64,000 nucleotides of DNA from Agelaius tricolor (lineage: Eukaryota; Chordata; Aves; Passeriformes; Icteridae): positions 77,333,001 to 77,397,000 of the forward strand of contig JALJCS010000002.1 in assembly GCA_023055355.1 (NCBI GenBank). Direction: 5' to 3'. Positions 12,403-26,567 of this stretch are shown one piece after another; the stretch's first letter is position 1; every line of letters begins with the position of its first letter. The notes under the pieces are model-generated. The model searched no databases. It had not been told where the DNA came from and was given only the letters and a program-made list of their open reading frames with translations. The translations under genes were made by a program, and so were the position numbers.

Positions 12403-15049
12403 ATGTATTCAGTTTAAAACAACAATGAGCCAATTATTTTTGTTCTGGAAAAAATATAATAAAATACTCTTCAGAAAATCTGGCTTGTGGCTGGATTTAA
12501 CATTACCAATAAGTCAATAGGACTTTTTCTCCATCATCTGACAGAAAGACCCCTATATAAATGGAAGGTAAGAAAATGTAGGGTCTCCCCAAAAAACTGC
12601 TATGCATATATGTATTAAATCAGAAAAGGTGTTAGCACTATAGGGCCTCTCTTTCCAACCACACTTGCCTCTTTTTCAGAATAAAACTATCTGTGGAGCT
12701 GGAAAAAAACCCCATTCATCACATAACTTTAAAATGTCTATATCTGATATACTGACATTTGAAAATATTATTTTTGGATATAGGGGCTAGAGGGAGGTGA
12801 TGAGGGGTTCCTTGTGAGTGATGCTGGCCAGAGCACCTGCTGTCTCTTCATACTGGAAAAACAAAGCAAAACTTCCCAAGGCTGTGCAGCAATCATTAGT
12901 ATGAAATGTAAGCGTAATGTAGAGTGAAAAACACAGAGGTGGATGGGGTTTCCTTGCTGTGCTGACTCAGAGAAGGTTTGGTAGGGAGTTCAAAGCCTTC
13001 TTGGCAGAAAATAAGGAGCAATGTTAACTTTTTATTTATGCTCCTGTGTAAAAGATTTCCTCATCATATTCCTGACATAAAGTTTTGTGATAACTCTTAT
13101 GAGAAAAAAGATTTTGACCTCCTCATCTTTTCCCCAATTAGTTTAGACAACATATTTTAGTACTACTACGAAGAGGACTAGAATGGGATATAGAAGAAAG
13201 TGACTCTTTTAAAAACTTTAGTAATTTTGGTTTGAAAAAAATCCCAGTCCTTTCCCGTTAATCATAATAAGGAGGGCCAAAAATGTTTAAAACTTGTGTG
13301 TCAAATTTCTGAATTATAGCATTTTTCATAAGATAGATTTTTATCACTTGTAATGTTTCCCAAAGATGAGTAGATGCACAAAAATTTCCTTTATTTGAGT
13401 AAGAGAAATCTTGAGGGCTGGTGGAAATGCAAGTGAGAGAGCAAATGACTTAACAAGTTCTGACTTTAATCTTTATAGGATTGCTTGAAAAAATTCTAGA
13501 ATAGTTTATTAATATCACAAAGATACAATAATTTCTCCCACATGTCAGGTTTAACAGGACTTCTTATTGAACATTCAATGCTGATACTCAGCAGCTGAGG
13601 TTGAAAACTTCCATGTCATTTTTTCTTCACAAATACATGTAGTGACTATCATAGAGCAAATAGGTAGTCAATTAAATAATTTTTTTAAGGAAAAGAAGAG
13701 CAAAAATTTTAAAAACTACATAATTAATGTACTAAGTCTATCTGGATGAGCCAATTAGAATTTCGTGCATCAAAAGATGTTCTGCAAACATGTGGGTATT
13801 TGTTTCTTCTATTTCTCATTCACTTTAATTGTGCAAGATTGGTGGTCACATTGATGAATAGTGCAGTGCATAAGGATGAAAACTATCCCTTAATTATCCA
13901 GGCCTTTTGTAATTGTGATCCCATCTCACTGGAGCCAAGAGACTTCCTGTGTTTTATAGTAATTTGTCAAATATGCAACCAAGTAAAACATCGAGATAAC
14001 AGGTATTATGTTGAATAACACACAATTTATGTAGGATCCAGAAGAATCATCTAAACTACTTTGATTTTTTAAGAGACAAGTAGACACTTAAAAAAGATAA
14101 GTGGAAATATAATATTATATCTATTTATTAGTTTTGATACCTTATTAATATTATTACATTCTTGATGCTTGGGTATTGATTTATGGGAATCAGTACATAT
14201 CATTGGATCAATATGGCAATTCACACTGCATAAACTTTTCTCTAAATTTGCCCCCAGATATATCAAGATTGTCCATGCATTTTAAATGTCAGGGTGGCAG
14301 CTAAAGTGTTTCTCCAAAGAGCGTATTCTCCAATATTTGTCTCAATGTGCTCTGCTAAAGAGAAATTTTGATTCAACATTATGTCTTCTATAATGTAGGA
14401 TTTTAACAAGATCTGTTTAATTGACATTAGGTAATTAAATTATTTTTGACCTAGTCTATTTTAAACGTGACTTACTAAAACTCAGCCTCAGCCATACCAT
14501 GAATTTAATTGGCTAGCTGGATGGCAACAGAAAGAAAGGCTCATTCTTCAAGCTTCAACATTTTGTACTTTTACCCAGAATGGCTACATGGCTCCAACTC
14601 AGCAAAAGGAGCCCCTTTCCTGAACACAGTGTGCAACTAAGCAATAACCAACCTCACTGCTTTCTGGAAAACTGCTGGTTTTATATGCAGAGATTTGGTA
14701 AGGAGTTCATGGCTTATGGAAGGGGTTGGTTCAGAGGCAGAACTCCTTTCTATATTCTCAAAAAAGGCAAAAAGAGCAGTTCTTACAAGCAGGTTTCAGC
14801 ACTTCTGAGAGGGATCTTTTAAATTCGACCTGTGCATATATAAACTCAAATAATTTTCAGAAACTATGTTAATTTATATTTAAAATATACCTGGAATTAA
14901 CTGTAGAAATAACGTGATCTATATCCTTTTAGATATGAGAAACTGCTACATGATATAAGTATTCCCCTTCTCTCCCCAATTCCTACCTTTTCTTTTTTCA
15001 CAGAAAGCAAATTTTTAGACTACTTGTTTTGGCCAATTTATTTTGCCAA

Positions 15050-15460
15050 TTGATTCAATATTGACACCTGTTTGATTGGCATGGTATCTAATTAACTGCT
15101 GTCCTGTGAGAGCTGCCTACAATTTTGTTTGTACAGCACATTTTTTAGTGCTCTTCAGACCTCTGATCTGATGTCTGACACACTTGAAGTAACTAGAGCA
15201 GAAATCTAGTTAAAGTTCAATACAGAGCGGAGCAATTTAAAGCCAGATTGCACTGTAAGCTAAAAGAGTGTAAGCTGTCTTTGTGTGCAACTCAGACTGC
15301 CTGCTTTGAAGTGGAATCTTATCAAGAAAAGCCCTCGAGGCCTTGTCAATGGAGGAGATTGACTGTTGTCTGCTAGATTATTTAAAGGTCATTATTTGGG
15401 AGAGATTGTTCAACAGATTTCACACTGTCTTTTTGAGATGCATGTATTTTTTTAAACAAT
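15050..15460. promoter_or_regulatory. candidate conserved non-coding element
   Basis: A stretch of about 400 bases with no repeat signature and balanced composition. It has a TAATTA homeodomain core at 15089-15094, TTGATT motifs and an E-box-like CACCTG near 15065. The call rests only on texture and motif content. Conservation cannot be tested from one sequence. Confidence 0.2.
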
Positions 15461-17099
15461 TACTATTGCACATTTTGAAAGAAGGCATCTCTTTACTATT
15501 AAAATCTTGCAGGTTATAATTTTCACTGTTAGTTATGTGATTGTGCACAAATTGGGAGAAAAAGGATATTGGACACAATTGTGCAGAATCCCACAAACTG
15601 CAGTGGGCAGAACACAGCCTGTTTGTAGGACAGATAGGATGGACTGACTAAAATGATAACATCTTCAAATTCAGATCTTTTCAAGACTAAAGAAAAAAAA
15701 AAATCTTGCAATTCTGGGGGAAATTAGAAATGCTAAAAAATGTGTTATTGTAATTTCATAATGCAGCAATGTGGGACTTTTTTGCCTTTCTGGAACTGGG
15801 CAGTGAGAAACTTTCCTGTTATAAGAAATCTGTGGTGTTTGATGATTTTTCTCCACAGCTTTTTTAATCGCTAATCAGTGGTAACAGGCTTCTTTGTCTT
15901 TTCACTTTGAGGAAAGGTGGAACAAATCCCAAGTCAAGAACAAGATCTATGGTGACTGCTATTAACCAAAGAGCTCTTTCCTTCCTGCAACTGATGACGT
16001 GTTCCTCTGCCATCTTTTCTGAGAAAACTCACACCTCAGAGAGACATCCCAACTCTTAAAATTTACACAGCACTTCAAATCAGATAAGGAGTTTTGTGCA
16101 GCTATTCTGCAATGTATAAAATTTCTTCAGATACTATTACAACTATGGACTACATCGCAGTCTTCTTTGGTGTTCTCCATGAAGAAAATATAAAGTAATT
16201 AATTGAAACAATATTGTTAATGACCATCTGCTAAAAGCCAATCCTTCAGTGTCCTCCTGGCAAGGTATCTATGGTTAAGTCCTTCCAGAAAGACTTCATG
16301 ATGAGTTCTTATATTAATGATACATGAAATGTTTTTATTGTCCTCTTATAAATTACTACTTACTACTAAGAAAACCTCTTTCAACTCAAAATATGATGCT
16401 TTCAGTGGCAGTTTCTGTAACATCTCCCAGGAAAACTGTCTCGCTTATCACCACATCACAATTGATCTCTAAGTATGCTGCCACAGTTGACATGTAAATA
16501 TACCATAACTGAACTGCAAATATGTAGCATTTTCCCTTAAAATTAAAAAAGGTATATACTATGAGTGTGGATTATGCATGTAGCAATACATGGCTGAATT
16601 AAAGAAGAGTGCAATATTTATATTTGTGCCTCAGTTATACAAAGGTCTCTTGGGATGCAGTACTGATCTACCTCTAGAGACTAAACTGTCTCTAAATGAA
16701 AAACCTATTTCCAACCAGTCCAAATATGAACAATATTCAGATCTTACTAAAAGATCTCAGAGGGGCATTGGCAAATTGATTAAATGTAATTGTAAAGAAA
16801 CCTGTGGGAAAATATGTCATACCTTGAAAACAAAAGATTTAACTGCACTGAACTCAGTATGAAATACTGAGCAAAGAACAGATTTCTTACTTGTTCCTTA
16901 ATGTTATTCACAACTTCAATCTTTTTAAAGCAAAACCAAGCAAACTGCCTTATTTTATATATCTCATCTTTCCTTTCAAGACTGAAAATTTCTCTAGGAC
17001 ATAGTGGGAACATCACCTAAGAATAATAAATTTTTAATGTCAAAATAAAAGTTTCTCCACTAAAGGCAAGATACTGAAATTCTAAGTTATCCAGTGAAA

Positions 17100-17310
17100 T
17101 TAATGTATTTTCACAGACTATTTGAATAAGGATTGCAGTGAAAAACACTGTTGTGACTAATTGGATTTAAATGGAAAATTGGTAGAAATGTGGATGCATT
17201 GTTTTGAAGATGTTAGCATTTTTAATTAGATTGAAAAAATATAATTATGCTAATGCAGCAAATGCTAAATCAGCTTTGAATGCTTCTTTTGTCATGTATT
17301 CAAATCAGTT
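17100..17310. promoter_or_regulatory. candidate conserved non-coding element
   Basis: A short block with an octamer-like ATGCTAAT, nearby ATGCTAAA, and TAATTAG cores, without repeat signature. Low-confidence inference from motif density in AT-rich DNA, where such motifs also arise by chance. Confidence 0.15.
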
Positions 17311-18009
17311 ATATTACTCAAATCCTATTCCACATGAGGAGAATGTAAAAATAGCACAAACTGGTTGGTAAATAAATCAATGTTCCATTTAAATTTTAAT
17401 GTCTGAAGCCTTGAAACACTATTTGTAATCAAATAGCCTTAATAATTTTATCTCAATATATCTATTTTTTTTATCAGTGAAGTGAAGCTTGAGATCTTTG
17501 TCCCTTTAAAACCTGTTTTCTTCTCCAGAAAAAATAAAATTATATGGTATTGCAGTGCAAGTCTACCTCTCAGAGTATTTAATCCACAGCTTTGAACAGT
17601 TCATAATGGGAATGCAACACAGAAAGAAAGACTTGTTTGTCATGATAAGTAGAAACATATTCTGTGTCTGGGCTTTAAGATTTGAACTAGTAAATTCACT
17701 TCCAGGTGAAGCTGAAAATGTTGGTGTTGTTCTCAAAACTCTACACTGTTAAGGATAATCCGTTTGATATTCTTTATTTCTAACACAGGCATATCACAAC
17801 TCATTAAAGGCCCTCTGAAATGTGTGCCATCCTTGACCAGAATGGAGTCTAAACCAAGAAGGACTAATCACCTATCTTTTGGTAGGTAGAAGCAAAGGTA
17901 CCAGATTTTGGTTCTCTGAATTAAAGAAAACAAACTCCTTCCAAATCTCCCTACATCCTTTCCCTCTTGTCCTTTCCCTGTTCTGAGTTCAGTAGTTAGC
18001 CCTTTCAAA

Positions 18010-18176
18010 TGTGGGCACTGGGATGGGCTGCCAAGGAGGCGGTGCAGCCACTATCCCTGGAGGTGTTTCAGAAAAGACTGGATGTGGCGGCACTTGGTTT
18101 AGTTGCCAGGCTGAAGTTAGGTCATCAGTTCAACTCAATGCTCTCAAAGGTCTTTTCCAACCTAGATGATCCTATA
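18010..18176 (+). mobile_element. CR1 LINE, short 3' fragment
   Basis: It starts in the CR1 motif GGATGGGCTGCCAAGGAGGC, passes through ATCCCTGGAGGTGTTTCAG and AAAAGACTGGATGTGG, and ends with TCTTTTCCAACCTAGATGAT. This is the extreme 3' end of a CR1 in sense orientation, heavily 5'-truncated, about 167 bases long. The terminal short-repeat tail is almost lost. Confidence 0.93.
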
Positions 18177-18299
18177 ACAAATTCCTGCTCTTGGAAATAA
18201 AATTTTTCATCATGAAAAATAGAATGAAAACAAAGAAGATTCATAGCAAACAAGCTTCTATGCCAATAATAAAACAAAACCCATGCATGTTCATAAATA

Positions 18300-18425
18300 T
18301 ACGTATCTTCATACATGTGTATTATATTTATAATACATGTACATAATTTTCACATATATGCATAATTATGTACATGTATTTGTATGTAAAAATATATAGA
18401 TGTAAATGTACACATATGTATATGC
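18300..18425. repeat. AT-rich alternating purine/pyrimidine tract with palindrome
   Basis: Rich in TACATG/TATATA words. It contains a 9-bp-arm palindrome, TGTATTATA (18318-18326) against 18329-18337 with a two-base loop. It is prone to cruciform formation or melting; no function is shown. Confidence 0.75.
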
Positions 18426-19829
18426 TTGAAATAATTGCTTGCATGCTCCAGGGAAACATGAGTTTCCTTGGAAGATAAAAACAAAGCAGTAGGAATTTTT
18501 CCAGAGTTAGAAAAAGATTTCTAGTTCTGAGTGACAGAGTTTGCTGATGCTAGCTTATACTAATAAACAACAATATGATGATGCTGCTGGAAAATTAAGT
18601 TTGTGTTTTTAAATTAATTAGTTTTATGTCGACTTGAATCCTTTTTCTAGGTTAAACCAAACATTTTAAAGGTGCCTGGACCTTCAATTCCATAAGCTTC
18701 AGCAAAAGGCAGCAAAACACACCAAAGAGATATCAAGACCTTCAACATAAAGCAGAATAGTTTCCTGGAAGCCTGGATTAATAGGAGATATCCTGATACA
18801 TACAGAAGTGATTTACTGCAGGACATTTCCATGACTGACAAGAAAAAATGTGATGTCAATTTTCTGGTTTATTCTCACAGATGTAGAACAACTTGCTAAT
18901 GTTTAACTGCTTTCTTTCAATATATTTATTACATGACAGAAATATGACGTAAATTGCAACTGAAATTTTCTATTGTTATATTAAGAATTTTAATAAAAGC
19001 AAGGGTTATTCATAGCAATTTCTCAAAGTCAGCACTTACTAAAGAAGTTATAAAAGGCAACAGAATGACAAGTAGAACTGCTTAGATAACTGGTAAAAGA
19101 AAATCACAATCCATTATATCCACGAAGGTGCATAAAATAAAACCAAAAATCCTCAAAGGAATAACAATTGGAAGTTCATATGCTGCACAAATAAACCACA
19201 GCCCACAACAATCCTTCCAGTCACTTTATTTGGAGATATCTTTTTTTATAAGTTTTCAATATCTACTTGAATAGCAAAAATTTGGAGTGCTTTTGCCTCA
19301 GTCTTCCCTGGTGCATAGATTTTTAAGGGCCAGAAGAGTTTCATCTACTAGATTTTCATCTACTGCACCTGCAGCAAACTGGCATTATATATTTCCAGAA
19401 GAAAGTCAATGGGATATTTTGGAGCATTTTTAAATATGGCAGCAGAATCCTGCCCTTAAAACACAGAAGTTTGATATGGATGGTGACATTTCTCTTGTTT
19501 TATATAACAAGGGTAACATACCTGATTAAGTAATATTTTATTTATTTTTTAAGGTTGGATAAGACTTCTAGTGTTATTAAAGTAAAACAAGTATCAAGAA
19601 CATTTGCGTGACTCTAATTATGTAGTTTTTGTGCCCCATCTTGACTTCCCTTTTGAGTTCTTTTGAAAAATTTATATTTGTCCCGTGCTTCATCTTCTGT
19701 GGGGTCAATACATATGGGTATGTAGCTTTGCAAATGCTGCATCTTCAGACATGCCATCAACAAAAGCACTTTTATTCTTTTACTATCACAGCATAATGTA
19801 TCTTGCTGCTACATAAATAGCAAGATATA

Positions 19830-20170
19830 AAACATAAATGTTGAAGTGAAGCCCAGGTGTTGCTCCTGTGATAAGGCTTAATTACAAGAGATATTTTAGG
19901 TAAGATTCTCTGATTGAGATTGGTGAGATTTTCTAACTGAATCTGTGGGGCTAGGAGGAAAAGAGAAACTTGTCACTATTATTGACTTTCTGCTATCTGG
20001 TTCATTTACAGAGCAGATTAATTAGGTGCTTTGAGCTACCAGAAAGCAATTGGAGATGTTTTGGCCACTGAAAAGCTAATAATAATCAAATAGAGTATTC
20101 ATAAGATTTCTAATATGCAACAGTGCATAAACTTGCTAATTAGAAAAGGGAGGTTTCAAAAATGTTGTTT
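19830..20170. promoter_or_regulatory. candidate conserved non-coding element
   Basis: Three TAATTA-type homeodomain cores fall within about 270 bases (19879-19884, 20019-20024 and 20138-20143), in DNA without repeat signature and inside the long ORF-free interval. This is inference only, as TAATTA is frequent in AT-rich DNA. Confidence 0.2.
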
Positions 20171-20689
20171 TTAAAACCAAGTAAAAGAAATGTATATGGA
20201 CAAATAGGAGAGCACCTTTTCAGAATTCTGCAGAGTAACATATACTTTTGCATGTGCTTTTACTATATACTACATGTAACTAGTTACTAATAAATTGTTG
20301 ATCCAACATAGCCTCAAACCTAAATTTTTATGTATTTACTTTAAAGAACAGACTCAGAACCTGCAGGCTGCAGAATGCCTACAGACCTTTTGCATTTTTA
20401 CAAACTCTTTAATTGATTGCTACAGCTGATTATTTAATTTAAAATAATGGCTTCAATTTTTTTCCAAATTACTTATGCTAGTATGGTGAAAAACCTTGCC
20501 ATTCCTTCTCTTTATGTCCTCTGTTCGCATTTTGTGCTTCCCAACTTTGACAGCTTTGTCAATAAAACAGGCACATCTAATAGATAGGTATAGATCTGAC
20601 AGATAGTCCTATAAGACATAAATCACAAAGCTTGCAGCCTAATTTTACTATATAAGTCAGCATCTATACTAATTACACCGGCTTATATC

Positions 20690-21030
20690 TGCTGAGCAGC
20701 AATATTTATTTTAAAACTCCAGAGATGGAAGTGTGCCTTTCCAGAATGCTGCAAAATTAATGAAACCAATACAGACTGGATTAGCTCAGCTGTATTTTGT
20801 GACTGCATTCTCTGATTAGATATTTACCCTCATCATATTACCATTTACGTGGACCTGATTAAAATGTGGTTTCATAGAGACTGAAGAAGTTTCAGTTGTA
20901 CATTTATAGTTGCAAATCATTATAGACTTGCAATTTCCAATACAAAGAGATGTTTGCAGTTTAATTGGCCAAATTCAGTGACTTTCAAGCAACCAGTGAA
21001 CAGCTCTGCTAGCATTACACAAAAAGTGAC
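20690..21030. promoter_or_regulatory. candidate conserved non-coding element
   Basis: About 340 bases with even composition, no repeat match and motifs such as CTGATTAGAT and TTAATTGGCCAAAT. The appearance resembles vertebrate developmental enhancers, but nothing in the sequence proves it. Confidence 0.17.
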
Positions 21031-24000
21031 AAAGAAGGGTAGCAACATATCCTAAGTATAGTCCTAGAATTGGAGACTAAGACATACTTTACTAAAAGTG
21101 CATCCCAAAATTTGGCCATGTAATGAATGTGACGTTGCAAAGAAGGGAAATAATTGTTACATTCCTCTGTAGGTACCAACTAATATTTTTCAACTAAGAG
21201 TTTTGAATTTTTCCTTTTTATTTTTTTCTTCAATTTGTCTTACCCACTTGCCACATTTGCTATCAGATCTTCCACGAATGCAAAATACTAAAATGGATGA
21301 GTTGTTAGATGTCTTTGTCAATACTTTTTTGGCTATTTATTGCTGTAGTACAGGAACTGACAAATGGAGCATAGGATAAGTTTACAAGAGCTATTATTAT
21401 GTTAGCAGTTAGTGAAAGGTTCTGAATGCCAGTTTTGAACATTTCAAATTGTTTTGTTTGGGTAAAATGATGGTATCATTTTCTCTTCATTTATATCACT
21501 GTTTTCTATTTACTGTTGTTTAGACATAGCTGGGACTATTTCTTCAAGCAAATAACTAGAAACAACCCCAAACTGTGCATGATATACTGCCTACTATGTC
21601 CCCCAAACAATTCTTAAAATCAGTGTTTACTCTTTAATCACTTATATCCTAATCATGCTTAAGAATGTTTATATCTCACAGTTCAAAAGAAATAATTACA
21701 TCTGTTTGATTTATACTTCAGAACTTCTGATTATAAGAAAAAGGCTCTACCTGTTATCTTATAAACAAGGCTCATAACAGCTGATTGCATATTTTACTGA
21801 TGATGAAACATTAGGATCCACAAAGATTTATTAGGTTTTTGTCACACTCATGTGACACAACTCATAAAACAACTGTACATATGGCTTTTTGGTGACATTT
21901 GGAGGAGTATGAGAAATAAAGGGAAGAGGTTTTTTCATCCTGAAAACACACATCTTGTGATTAAGTAGTCTGTAACCAGGCATTCATGCATTTAATTATT
22001 GTGCACACCTCCTATTTAAATCATCTTCTTGTCTGACAATTTTCCTCTCAAGAAATTCTTTTCTCGTAGCTTTGGTTCAGCCTGATTAGCTTCAGAACCT
22101 CTGTCAAAAGGGGAAAAAGAAAGACTGTCCATTTCCTTTGTCAAAAGTTCAGATAATGCCTATATACATCTTTATCACATGTTAATGCCTTCTATATGCT
22201 GCAAACTGCTGAAAAAAGATTACTGAATTCTTAGCTGAATACTTCTAAATAAAGGGAACACATTAACCAGGGCCACAAGACTTCTTGTGGTATAAATTAA
22301 TTCAGTATATCATGATGTTTACTGAATGTTCCTATAGAGCAGTAAGAAGTGTTAAGACAAATTGCCCCTACTCGAATTAAAAGAAAAAAATCGGTAAAGG
22401 ATCTCTTTCATTCCAAAATCCAACAGCTTTCCAGCACGGTCCAAGCATGCATCACAGTGGGTATACAATTGATTCACGCTACATTTCTTCAATACCAGTG
22501 AGAAACCTGAAGTCAAATAGACAAGGCACTATATGCCACAAAGCAAGTGAGGCCTGGGAAAATGCTCCAGCTGACTCCAGATGAAATTACAGGGGGAAGG
22601 CAGGTACTCTGAGGCAGAGAAACCACACAGTGCAAGATAATCCTGAAAGAAAAACATTATCTTCATATAATGATTTTTTTTCTTTTACTGAACAGAAAGA
22701 ACTCCAGCTATAGATTATAGCTAGAAAGATAGGGAGACTGTAGTTTATGCACTTTAAACACACATGGGTACATGTGTCATAACCACTTAGTGTAATCTGG
22801 TATACTTAAGAACTGTGCCAGATGTCTAGTTTGTATGGCTAGGACATTCTTGTTAGGAAGAAGAAAAAGAATTCTGAAACTTGTTAAATCCTCTCAAAAA
22901 TTGCCTGTCACAACACTACACTTTCTACCCATCTAAAGCTGTAGTTTTGGGGGTTTTTTCCTAAGTTAAACAGCTTTCTAGTCTTGAACACCCTGTTTTA
23001 AGATCCTTCTTCTTGCCTGACATTTCCCCAATAACTTTGCTTGCCCCCCTCTTCTCTTTTCTGGACCTCAAACTGCCTATGACAAGTGTCATATGCTTCC
23101 CTTGAGGTCCCAAACATATAAGGAAAAAACTACTTGTTTATATCTAAGTCTATTTGGAGTTAAAGTCATGCAACTCTCTTAATTTCAATATATATCTTCA
23201 GACTTAAAGTGAAGGTGAAAGAGAAATCACATCAAAACTTTCAAACTTTTTCCTGTTTCTTATTTTTTGTATAAATCCTAACCTCTCCTGTTATTTAAGC
23301 TCATATGGAAGGATGAAAAGGCTACTACTGATATCTGGAACTTCCATGGAGTAAACACCCAAATCATATCACATTTCAAAAATACAACAGTTTCTTCACT
23401 AAACTTCCATCAGACCTTTTATCTTTGTAATTATTTCTAACTGTCATTTCCCAGCTGACTATCTTGACCTTCATCCTATCCAAGACCTCCTAGAAAGAGA
23501 AGACTCAAGAACTGAAATATTTTTTGAATATTTGAGAGTCCATGTCTCCGAATCCCTTTTATTCACAAATTAAACCTATTTGCCTTATATGTGCAAAATT
23601 CTTTCCCTGTAATTTGATATTTTTCTTTACACTTCAAAAGCAATAAAGAGAAAATCTATGCACATTTATTAATTTACCAGTGTTGAAAATGAAGCAGTAG
23701 TTAATTTTTAATAGATCCCACAGAATTTCATTGTCAAAATTAAGAGTACCCACAGAAATGCTGGTTCAAAATCTCTTTAAGTGCTTTCAGCCAGAATGTT
23801 TGCAATAGAGGAATTATTGACTCAGGTAGATTAGACTCTGGCTTATCATTAATATCAAAATGATAAAGCAGCACCATAGTACAGAAACCAGTATCCATTC
23901 TGATCTCACATTGGAGCAACTCAAAGGAATAAGTCCAGTGTAAAACCAGAAGAGCTAGTCCTTTAAAACTCAAATCTTGTTTTGAATTTAATTTTTATTT

Positions 24001-26529
24001 AGCTTGAAGGGATGTACTTATTTTAAAAACAGATATAAACTTTTGGTTTTTTGATGGTTGGTTTTGTTTTTAATATGAATATCTAAAGTCCCAATTCAGT
24101 GATCCAATTTTTAAACAGACTGTGATTAGAATAATATTCAAACTTAAATTCTTTGAGCGATCCTTTCACAGTTATGGGCCCAAATATTCCAAACTGAACT
24201 AACAGGCAGACATGAGGCTACTTTTATCCACTCTTGGAGCAAGTATTAATGAGCTCAGCTAAACCTTGTCACTTTGACTACTAGCCTGCTTAATGTCTAA
24301 CTTGCTCTTTTGCAAGGTAGTGTATTTATATATCTATCACACCCACACGCCACCTTCCTGAGCAAACTGCCTGTGTATTTAAGGGTGATTTTTCAAACTA
24401 TTTTTTTTTGTAACTGAGGTTGATGACTTGAATATCTGTTTCAGCTTTAGCTCCTGAGTGAAATGGAAGAAAACTTTTCATTTACCTTAAGTATTTTACA
24501 ATTTTTCAAAGGCACTACTATGGCTATAATGAACTGTACTTTTGTTTTCACATTCTAGAGAATGCTGAAAATGCAAAAATTTCCAGCTGGATATATTCAG
24601 ACTAATGACTCATGAGCCACTCTGTTGGTACCTGAGACTGAGCTTGTGCTATGTGTTCATAGCAAGAGTATACAGATTCCATAGACAGGAAAACAATCAA
24701 TTGAGCTACTAATTTTTATTCAGTTTTGTAAATTAATCTCTGCATTGCTATTTTCACCTTAATCTCTTCAGCTATGGAAAAATGCACTTCACTTAATGAG
24801 AAAAATATTCCCCCAAAGTTTTGTACACTATAAAGACAAACAGCAAGAGAGGAGAGAATAATGCAGCCACTGGTCTAAATGGTTCACTGCAAGGATTAGG
24901 TTGTGTCATCTGCCTGTGTCCAGAGAACAGTGTGACTCAGTAATGATCCAGAGGCTGAATTATTATAGCTGGAGGGTCCTGAGTTCATAAAAACAATCCT
25001 AACATTTCAGACAGGGCCAAGATTTGGATGTACAGAAGACTTTCAAGACGGTTTTATATCAGTTTTTCCTAGTGCTTCTCATGGCACTCAGAAGGTTCAA
25101 TGAAGAGATTTGTCCCAAAATTAACTTTATATTTTTTACTTACTAAGAGTTAGTTTCCACTTGAATCCAATACCTGAACTACCTTCATTGAACAAATACT
25201 GACCCCCTCCAACTTATTAACTGTAATTTACAGTAAAATCTTTTTATCTTTTTTAAACTACATAATATTCAAACTCTCAACAGACATAATTCACAAATTT
25301 CTTATATTTCTCATTCTGTCTTTCTTTTCTCGTCTAATGGTAGAGTCAGCAGTGAAGTTATTCAGAATAATATACTATTTCAAAAGACAAAGACAGGCAG
25401 TTTCTGGCCATCTAATCTGCAGAATAACGTCTTTGGTTTATTTCAGGGCATGATCCTTCCCTCTGCCTTAGAATTAATAGCTTCTCTCCCCCATGATTAG
25501 ACTGACTGAAATAAATACTGTGAGTGGGTCTCTATCATGTGTCACTGTATGTGTTTAGTATGCACCAGGAGTCTACATCAAAAGTGGTATATTTTTGACA
25601 AGTACTAAGAAAGACATCTAAATTCAAGCCTGTGACTTGATGCTGTTTAACAGATGCTTGATAATGCTCCAGACTGACTATTACACTGTAATAGCTTTGG
25701 GGGTATTACAATATATCACACAGAGCATCTCCATAATAATATCTTTATGTCATAATGTAGCATTCAAAATTCCCATGCAATATTCTCAGGATATACAAAT
25801 GACTCATCAAAGTTCATCAGTATTTTATCATATTCTGTTATGTCTGTTACTCACTAAACAAAATTTTTCACCATGGAATTGGTGTACATTCATAGCCAAA
25901 TAGAAAATTATTTTTAAAATTACAAAAAAGACCCATCAAAGATGCCTTAAAGAATTGAAGGGCCAGCAGGTAACTGAAATGTAATGAAATAACTCAAAAA
26001 AGGTGCATAATATTGGAAATTAAATGTAAAAAAAAGACAAATGTGAAGACATTTCAAGCTGACATATAAGGAGGAGGGGCTTTAAATCCAACCAATAAAT
26101 GAAGATCAATAATAAAAAAATTGGTAAATACCATATGGCCACTGCATAAACTATCAAAAGTACTAATTTTGTTCTATTTTCAGCAAATCTCTCATAGCAT
26201 GAATAGTGAAATGATCCTGAATACATAGACATTCTAACAGCAACATGGTGAATAGTATTGATCTAAATATCTATCTTCAGTACTGAGCAATTTGCTTTAT
26301 TTTCTAATAAAGAGAAATTATAATAGCAAAACATATATGCAAATTTAAAAAAAAGGAATTATTGCTGTATATATACTGAAGAAGGAGATGTGGTTTCACC
26401 CCAGCCAGCAACTACATATGAAACGAGCACCTGCTCACTCCCCTCCCTCCCATAGGAAGAGGAGGAGAATTAGAAAAAGTAAACCCTGTGAGATAAGAAT
26501 AGCTTCATAACTGAAATAGAGTAAAATGG

Positions 26530-26567
26530 ATAAGAATAAGAATAAGAATAAGAATAAGAATAAGAAT
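26530..26567. repeat. (AAGAAT)n hexamer tandem repeat
   Basis: About six tandem AAGAAT units lie inside the LTR, at the position where related LTRs carry an A/T-rich polyadenylation region. It is an internal slippage expansion. Confidence 0.95.

Larger units (their letters stand above)
12403..18009. other. non-coding, repeat-poor
   Basis: No gene or recognisable transposon. Parts look less decayed than their surroundings and carry homeodomain-type TAATTA cores; see the candidate elements at 15050-15460 and 17100-17310. Confidence 0.6.
18177..26388. other. long repeat-poor non-coding stretch
   Basis: More than 8 kb without a recognisable gene or transposon. Between about 18.9 and 23.7 kb, no open frame of 60 codons or more occurs on either strand. 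Candidate regulatory blocks at 19830-20170 and 20690-21030 are listed separately. Confidence 0.65.
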
